From Stenocarpella maydis (lineage: Eukaryota > Ascomycota > Sordariomycetes > Diaporthales > Diaporthaceae), in the NCBI GenBank assembly GCA_002270565.1, contig NQMI01000001.1, positions 187,973 to 251,972 of the forward strand: a stretch of 64,000 bases of DNA. The letters are read 5' to 3'. Below the pieces are notes generated by a model. That model had not been told where the DNA came from, did not search any database, and saw only the letters and a program-made list of their open reading frames with translations. The first letter of the stretch is position 1. Each line of letters opens with the position of its first letter. Shown piece after piece: positions 57,357 through 64,000 of this stretch. Both the position numbers and the translations under genes were made by a program.

Positions 57357-60300
57357 CTGATTAGTGGTTGTAAGGGCGACCATAGATTAGTAAGGTTGAA
57401 GAGATAGGCCTTTGCTGCTTGATAGTGGCTGTGCTAATGGTACTGATGGTACCGCCCCTTGAAGAGACTTCAGCGGATTCCGTGATGATGCTGTAGTGGA
57501 CTTTAATGATATCGTTATTACCTATCGTGAGGTGAAGAGGGCTCTATATGCGCTATATTGTACTTTATCTTCGTTAAATGCGCGTTCATTACGCCCTGAG
57601 TATCGTTGGAAGGCAACCGCGGAATGTGGATACTGTATAATGTTGCTAACTCCTGTTACTCTTGAAGATAATGCTGAAGATATTACCACTTTGGCATATA
57701 TTGGTAATCAACCGGTAACGACCCTGGTAATAGCTATACTAACTGAGGTTAACTCTACTAGCTGGCACATCTTTACTACCCCCTGCTAACAAGCTTACCC
57801 CTATATACTTACTACTCCTTGTTATTATTTATTTAACCCCTACTTTGCTCTAGCATACCCCTGTTATTAATTATATAACCTATATATTATGATGGCTGGT
57901 GAAGATAATACCCCTATGCTATTAGTATTAATAACTATATTGGTGGGTGCTACTGGTCTTGGCCTGATTAATTTGTGGGATATGATTAAGGAAATATTAC
58001 TTAAGGAAGCTGCTGCTAAATTAGGTCTTAATGCCGACCTATAGGGAATAGACCCAGATCCAGAGGCTCTGAGTAACCCAAGATAATATGTAATGCACCT
58101 GAGTACCTACGTGTAATGGCGCCATTAAGTATATGCAAGACTTACTGGCTAAGATGTCTATGAGGAGTTTAAGAATGACTTCCAGGGTTGGGAAGAACTA
58201 GTATTTAAGGTAGTTCATCGCAATATCCTCTCGGCCCTTAAGAAGATGTTATAATGTAAAGGGATATGCCTACGGGTTAATGATAATATAAAGGCCTTTA
58301 TAGAACTATTGGAGTTAGAATCCCTGTTGAGAGCCCCGGCATCTGTATAATACTAGTATTAATAAATGATTTAATTAAAGAGATATTATAATTATGTCCC
58401 TTTTGATAACAATAGATCGTTTGAAGGATATGAACTAGTACTAAGCAATAACTGGAGAATAGGCCCAAGTACTTAGGGACCTATACTGTAACCTACTGCA
58501 TCGGCCATACCTGAACCTCAACCACCATCCCGTCAGCTACGCGGCATCTATGCCTTTGAGACCTCTAACGGCTATGAGTTATTATTTAAGTGGGAAGAAT
58601 TCCGAGTGTCCTATGAGAAGTATGTAATAATCCCTCTAGTGCTGCTAAATGGTATACTATTGGAGAAAGGGATGTCCGCTAACTTGGCTAAATACTACTC
58701 GGATGATGAGAAGTTTATTGGGGTAACGGATGAAGTGCTTGATGATAAGATTTGTCTTTTTTATGATGTTTGTAAGAATAATTACCTATACCTTACTTAC
58801 TTTTGGGCAGCATTACCCGTGATGTTGAAGGGCGAGGCTAAGGACTTTTATATCCAGTTGATCACAGATAGAGATACCTTTGTTATGGTGTATGCTAAAC
58901 TTAAGTAACGATTTGATATAGACGGCAGATAACGAGTATATTTAACTGCGTGGAATACTACTACTTTTGCATTAATATAGTAAAGAAATGAGAATAAAAC
59001 CCTGTTAGAAGTAGTGGAGATTCTGATTAAAAATATGAAGTAATATGCCTGAATACTTGGCTATGAAGGAGCACTTGGAGATAAACTATTATGTGACAAC
59101 CTTATACGCGCAATATGTGGTGTATCTGAGTTCTATTATGTTGAGGTGATGGCCCCGGCTACTGCTAATGAAGCATGTGATATGCTCCGTTATTATGCTG
59201 CATTATTAGGACTTTAGCGCCCCTCCCGGTAATATATTATAGGGTAAGGTAATAATGATTGGCTAGATGGTAACTATGATGATGAGGAAGACTAGGGTAA
59301 TAATGAGCACTTTGACTACCCCGGTGATAACCACTTTTATCACTCTGAGCACCCTGAGAATGACTAGTACTACCTGGACTGCTGGTATAATAATGATTGG
59401 CGGCGCAGAGGTAACTACTTATGAGGCTCTGCATGTGGGTGATACCCCCTGGGATGAGGTAACTACCGTCCTTAAAGCAACTATTGCCCCTAGGGTAACT
59501 TCCAACCACCCCCTAGAGGAGATAACTACTTATATGGAAGGTATAGGAGAGATGACTCTCTAGATAAGAAAAGGTGCTATATCTGCTAGAAGGAGGGGTA
59601 TTGGTTATTAAATTACTCCTTTTAAGAATGCTAGAGGGCTAAGGGCACGTATATATATATATATGGTAGCTTGGATGAGGAATTCTACTTGTTTCTTATT
59701 GACTATAAGGGCATTAATTATGAGAGTAATAATTAAGAAAGCACTAGTATGTTTGTTAGTAGTGCTAAAAGCCGTAAAAACTATATGTGGTTAGTAGATT
59801 AAGCCTTTCTCTATACTTTTAGCATTAACGATAATAAGGAGGACTAGGATAACCCCGGCCCTATAACTAGCGGGGATAATGTTAATACTAGCGATACTAA
59901 GACTGGTGAAGGAGCCGGCGGTATTAAGGAGGTCTTTACGATAGATAACTACTTGCGTTAGTATTTCCAAGGGATTCTCCTAGATACTGGTGCAGCTAAC
60001 TACTTTACTGTTGGGCACGACTAATATACTGCGTTGTGGCAACTTGTGCCTATTACTCTTGATATGTCTTGCGCAGGAGAAGCAACAGTCCGCTTTGGGC
60101 CAGGAGAACTACTATAGTTAATAGGGGTAACTATAGTTAATATAGTAGCTGGCAACTTAACGTTCTACATGATGAAGATGCCAACCCCCTTCCTCTTGTG
60201 TATATAAGATATAAATATATACTCGCTCTTCGTGTGGAATATGACTAATGAAGTTGTATAACATAAGCTAAATTGGCAGCATGAGAGGATGTTTCCTATT

Positions 60301-63300
60301 ACTTGGAAGTAGGGATATTTATGGTTCCTTATAGATATTAATAAGGGTAGTAATGCCCCTGTTCTCTTTCTTATGGAGACCGAGTTATAATGACTATATA
60401 GATGATTTGGGCACCCATTAGTTGAGAGGCTCTCTTGGCTACTAGCGGGCGCTGGCCACGATATTGATTCCTTAGCATTAGAGGCTATTACTAAGTTCTG
60501 CTACTATTGCTAAATGCACTCTCTTGCGCCCTAGAGATTTAAGTTTAACCTCTGTAATGATGTTGACTTTAATTATGAAGTTATTGTGGATGTGATGTAC
60601 TTAATAGGGCTCCCTATACTATATGTTATTGATTTAGCTACCTCCTTCCAAGCTGGATGATTCTTGGCTTCTCTCTCCACTAAAGATATATGGGAAGCCC
60701 TAAGGAGCTGCTGGATTGATATATATATGGGTCCCCTAGACTGTCTTATATTTGATGCGGGGACTAACTTTGCTTCCAGCAAGTTTAAGAGTACTATACG
60801 TATTATGGGGATTATGTATAAATAAATACCCGTGGAAGCATACTAGTTGATTGGTAAAGTAAAGCGATATTATACTCCTTTACGCAGGGCTTTTAATATA
60901 TTATATGCTGAGTTATTAACTATATTTACTAAAGAAGCTATACTATAGGCAAGCTTTAGTGCGGTTAATAACACAGTTGGCCCGGATGGTCTCATACCAA
61001 CTCTCCTTATATTTGGAGTATACCCGTGTGTAATAGAGGACTCGGCCCCTATGCTATCTACTCTAAAGAGAGCCGAGGCGATATAGAAGGCGATAAAGGA
61101 GATCAGGAAAATTAATGCTATATATAAGATTAGCAAAGCATTGCGTATAAGGAACGGCCCAGTTATATCAGAAGTCTTAAGCCTACTACTCCAGAGCGAA
61201 GTTCGGGTATGGAGAGAAAAGACTAGGTGGCAAGGCCTATATAAACTACTCTCTATTGATAACCATAATGTAATAATTAACCTTCCTAATGGACTAGTTG
61301 TCTTCTGGTTAACCCTTATATAGCTATACTATTATGATAAAGAAGAACCTCTTAATCTACCGGACCCTAATAATACTTTAGAGGAGCTAGTATGCTTTAA
61401 GCTAGACCCTATACCGGCTATTCCTAACCCGGTAATCCCTTAATAATGAGGACGGCCATAGGGGGCTAAGAGTAGGAAGAAGGCGGTTGTTGTTATAGAT
61501 AATGATAATGATAGCGCTACTACTACTAATGATATAGAAGACGAGATTACCGCTCATGTGTTCCTCACCCTATATAAAGTTGAGAACTATAAGCTTGCTT
61601 TAAAGCTCTGCTGGGATGGCATCATTACCACCCTAGGCGACCCCTTTAAAGAGTTAAATGATAAGGAAGTATCCAAGCTAATCAGCTGAGGAGTGTTCTG
61701 GTTTGAGTAGTTTGATGAGTGGAAGTATGGAGGAATCTAAATCTTTAAATCTTGCATTGTTAGGGAGATTAAGGGTAAAACTAAGAAGCTATATGAGAAG
61801 TCCTGCCTTATTATTGCTGGATTTGGTGACCTTATAAAGCATGAGATCCTTACATAGTTACTAATGGTATAATGTATAAGTTATCAACTTCTTATTGCTC
61901 TTATGCCTATATTGATGACTAAGGGACTCTATCTTGAGCTCTGTGATGTTACTCAGGCCTATTTATAGTTAAAATCTATGCTTGAGAGGCCCATTCTATA
62001 CTACCTTCCCCTTAAAATAAGGGGTAAATACCCGGCTGGCATGATTATGAGAGTAGTTAAGCCCTTATATGGCGTTATAGAAGCTGGTGTGCACTAGTGG
62101 GCTACGTACTATAAGTATTATATTAAGAAGCTGGGGATGATTGTATCTGTATATAACTTATGCCTCTTGATAGCTGACTATAGCAGTAAGGATATCTTTA
62201 GTATTATCGCTATATAGACTAATGATACTCTTACCCTTTATATTCTAGCTTTTTTAAAGCTTAAAGAATAGAAGATTAAGGAGGAGGAGATCTACTATAA
62301 GCTAAAGGATAGGCTGACTCTTAAGAAATTACTGGACTTTAATGGCATGAAGATTATGATGTTATATAATAGCATCATACATCTTAGATAGAAGGGCTAA
62401 GGGGCAAAGATACAGCTAGTTGATTGTATAGCTGAGGACCGCGCTTAATAGTATATGGAGCAGCGTGCAAGAGGAGTATATCTAGCTTCTATTTGCTACC
62501 TAGAAGTAGCATTTGATCTCTCTATTGCAGCTTAAATCCAAGACCCTAAAGAAGAGGACTGCACTAAGTTAAACAAGCAGCTAAAGTGGCAAGCAAATTA
62601 CCTTAGCTGTAGTCTTAACTATATTCCTCTAGACCTCGCGGCAGCTAAGTTGATAATCTTTGTAGACAGATCTTTTGCTAATAATAAGGACCTTAGTTCT
62701 TAGATTAGCTATATAATTACCCTGGTAAATGAAGTACAAGCTAAGCAATCATCTATATAGGAGATCATTAGGAATATCCTCTATTGGTTATTAACTAAGT
62801 ATAAGAGGGTTACGCATAGTGTACTTGCTTCTGAGATCTACAGCATAATTAATGGCTTTAATATGGGGATTGTAATAGCTGCTACTCTCCGCTAAATTAC
62901 TATGTGCTTGAATCTGCTAGAGATCCCTCTTATCATTTGTATAGATTCCTACTCTTTATATAAGTGTCTGGTTAAGCTAGGAATAATAAAAGAGAAGCGC
63001 CTTATGATTGATGTAATGGCGTTAAGGCAGTTATATAAGAAGCATGAGATCTATGAGATCCGGTAGATTGCTGGGGATTATAACCTAGTAGATGCCTTTA
63101 TAAAGAGTACCCTAAATAAGGCATTGGAATACCTTATTAATGATAATACCCTCATTATTAAGGTGGAAGGATATGTAGACTGTAGCCAGCTGGTAATGAT
63201 AACCCCTTCCTCTACCTAAATACCATGTGAGGGATTACGATAATTGCTGCAAGAACAGCTATATGCTGACTTACCCAGCAAAGACTATAACCTATGGTAG

Positions 63301-64000
63301 TTGACTGACTAATGCAACTTGGTTGGTAAAGCCACGCACACTAATGCCGCCCTACCCCATGGGGGGAGGACCACCAATCATCACCACCCTGAGCCCCGGA
63401 TGGCAGTTAACAAGTACCCTGAGACATAAAAAGGGATCACACAGTACTGGCAACCAGCAAAACTTTATATCCCCGTTAATTAGTTACCTGCATCTTACCC
63501 TAAGGAGCTATATAGTTGGCTAATCTATAGTTTAAATCCATCCTAAGGGCGAGACCTTGTAGCTAAGATTTTTATAGTGGTGCTTATGTATTGAGGGTTT
63601 AGGTGATGAGGGTTACCACTATCCCATGGGCACTTAAGTTGCTAGCTGTATTGTATTAAGTGTCCCTAGTTAAGATTTCGCGATCTCAACTCCTGCTTAA
63701 CGTATGTTTTATATACTTACCTAGAGCGGCATCAGATAGTGCATGCTCTGCTATGCATTTGCTGAGAAGTTGGCTCCGATATGCCATTTATTGCTGTTTA
63801 CTATGATCCCTACCTGACCCAACTACTGCTTCCTCTACCTACTAACTCTTGATATTGGCCTCTGATGGAGAGGGCTTTTATTGATTGAGTTATCATTAAA
63901 CCCTATTGCTGATATTTGCTGCTGGAAGATAGTTGATTTGCATTATACCTAATTTAGCTAATTGTTAACACTTAGTTAGGGGGAGAGGGGGTCTAGAGAT
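57144..64000 (+). mobile_element. Ty1/copia retrotransposon, copy C (RIP-decayed, runs off the window)
   Basis: Order: 5' LTR (57144-57356); gag region (about 57.5-59.5 kb); protease (about 59.89-60.12 kb, ILLDTGAANYF); integrase (about 60.27-61.3 kb, with GHPLVERLSWLLAGAG and LIFDAGTNFASS); reverse transcriptase (about 61.55-62.35 kb, VVKPLYGVIEAGVH); RNase H (about 62.6-63.22 kb, LASEIYSIINGFNMGIVIAA, VDAFIKSTLNKALEYLI). The RT DD motif reads TNDTL, as in copy A. In-frame TAA/TAG codons replace expected Gln and Trp throughout. The 3' non-coding part contains a purine tract (about 63974-63990, GTTAGGGGGAGAGGGGG), the likely polypurine tract, so a 3' LTR may lie just beyond the window. It is not functional. 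Confidence 0.85.

Overview
The window looks like nuclear DNA of a filamentous ascomycete, most likely a Sordariomycete. The genes have short GT-AG introns of 58-103 bases with CTAAC/CTGAC-type branch sites. Coding sequence is rich in third-position G/C. The housekeeping set is fungal: tRNA-splicing endonuclease subunit Sen54, Zpr1, an SPX-ankyrin-GDPD protein, and a PPIL3-type cyclophilin. Intergenic DNA is dotted with the palindrome TACCTAGGTA. A gene-free AT-rich block carries transposons decayed by what looks like repeat-induced point mutation (RIP): CA to TA changes, with Gln and Trp codons turned into TAG/TAA. No species can be named from this.

Layout. Positions 1-37532 are the gene-bearing compartment: the 3' end of a heat-shock-factor-like regulator (+); an arrestin-fold protein (3 exons, -); a cyclophilin (2 exons, +); a frameshifted GMC oxidoreductase (+); an intron-containing tRNA-Leu(UAG) (+); Sen54 (+); an unrecognised 640-residue nuclear-looking protein with an internally duplicated domain (+); then Zpr1, an RNase P/MRP Rpr2/Rpp21/Snm1-family subunit and a five-exon DUF866 zinc protein, all on the minus strand; a mitochondrial PPR-like protein (+); remains of a 2EXR-type gene (-); and the four-exon GDE1-type phosphodiesterase (+). 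Exon boundaries were worked out by eye from splice sites and reading-frame continuity. Several genes concern RNA processing (Sen54, the Rpr2-family subunit, the PPR-like protein, PPIL3-type cyclophilin), but they are on both strands with separate promoters and I see no operon-like or metabolic cluster.

From about 38.06 kb to the right edge the sequence turns AT-rich without intact genes. It holds two related LTR-like fragments in opposite orientation (38.88-39.11 and 41.28-41.64 kb). It also holds two almost identical, barely mutated 598-base LTR-like repeats (42487-43084 and 44589-45186), a RIP-decayed Ty3/gypsy reverse transcriptase relic (52.5-53.8 kb), and three copies of one Ty1/copia family. 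Copy A is on the minus strand (52538 down to about 45488), copy B on plus (53800-56930, 5' half only) and copy C on plus (57144 to beyond the edge). A and C form an inverted repeat of about 7 kb. No copia copy can be active: all have many in-frame stops, and the reverse transcriptase catalytic Asp-Asp reads Asn-Asp in A and C.

I found no CRISPR array, rRNA, prophage or biosynthetic cluster. The most novel-looking items are the duplicated-domain protein at 19423-21345, the unmutated LTR pair inside a RIP-decayed block, and the paired stem-loops at the copia LTR edge.
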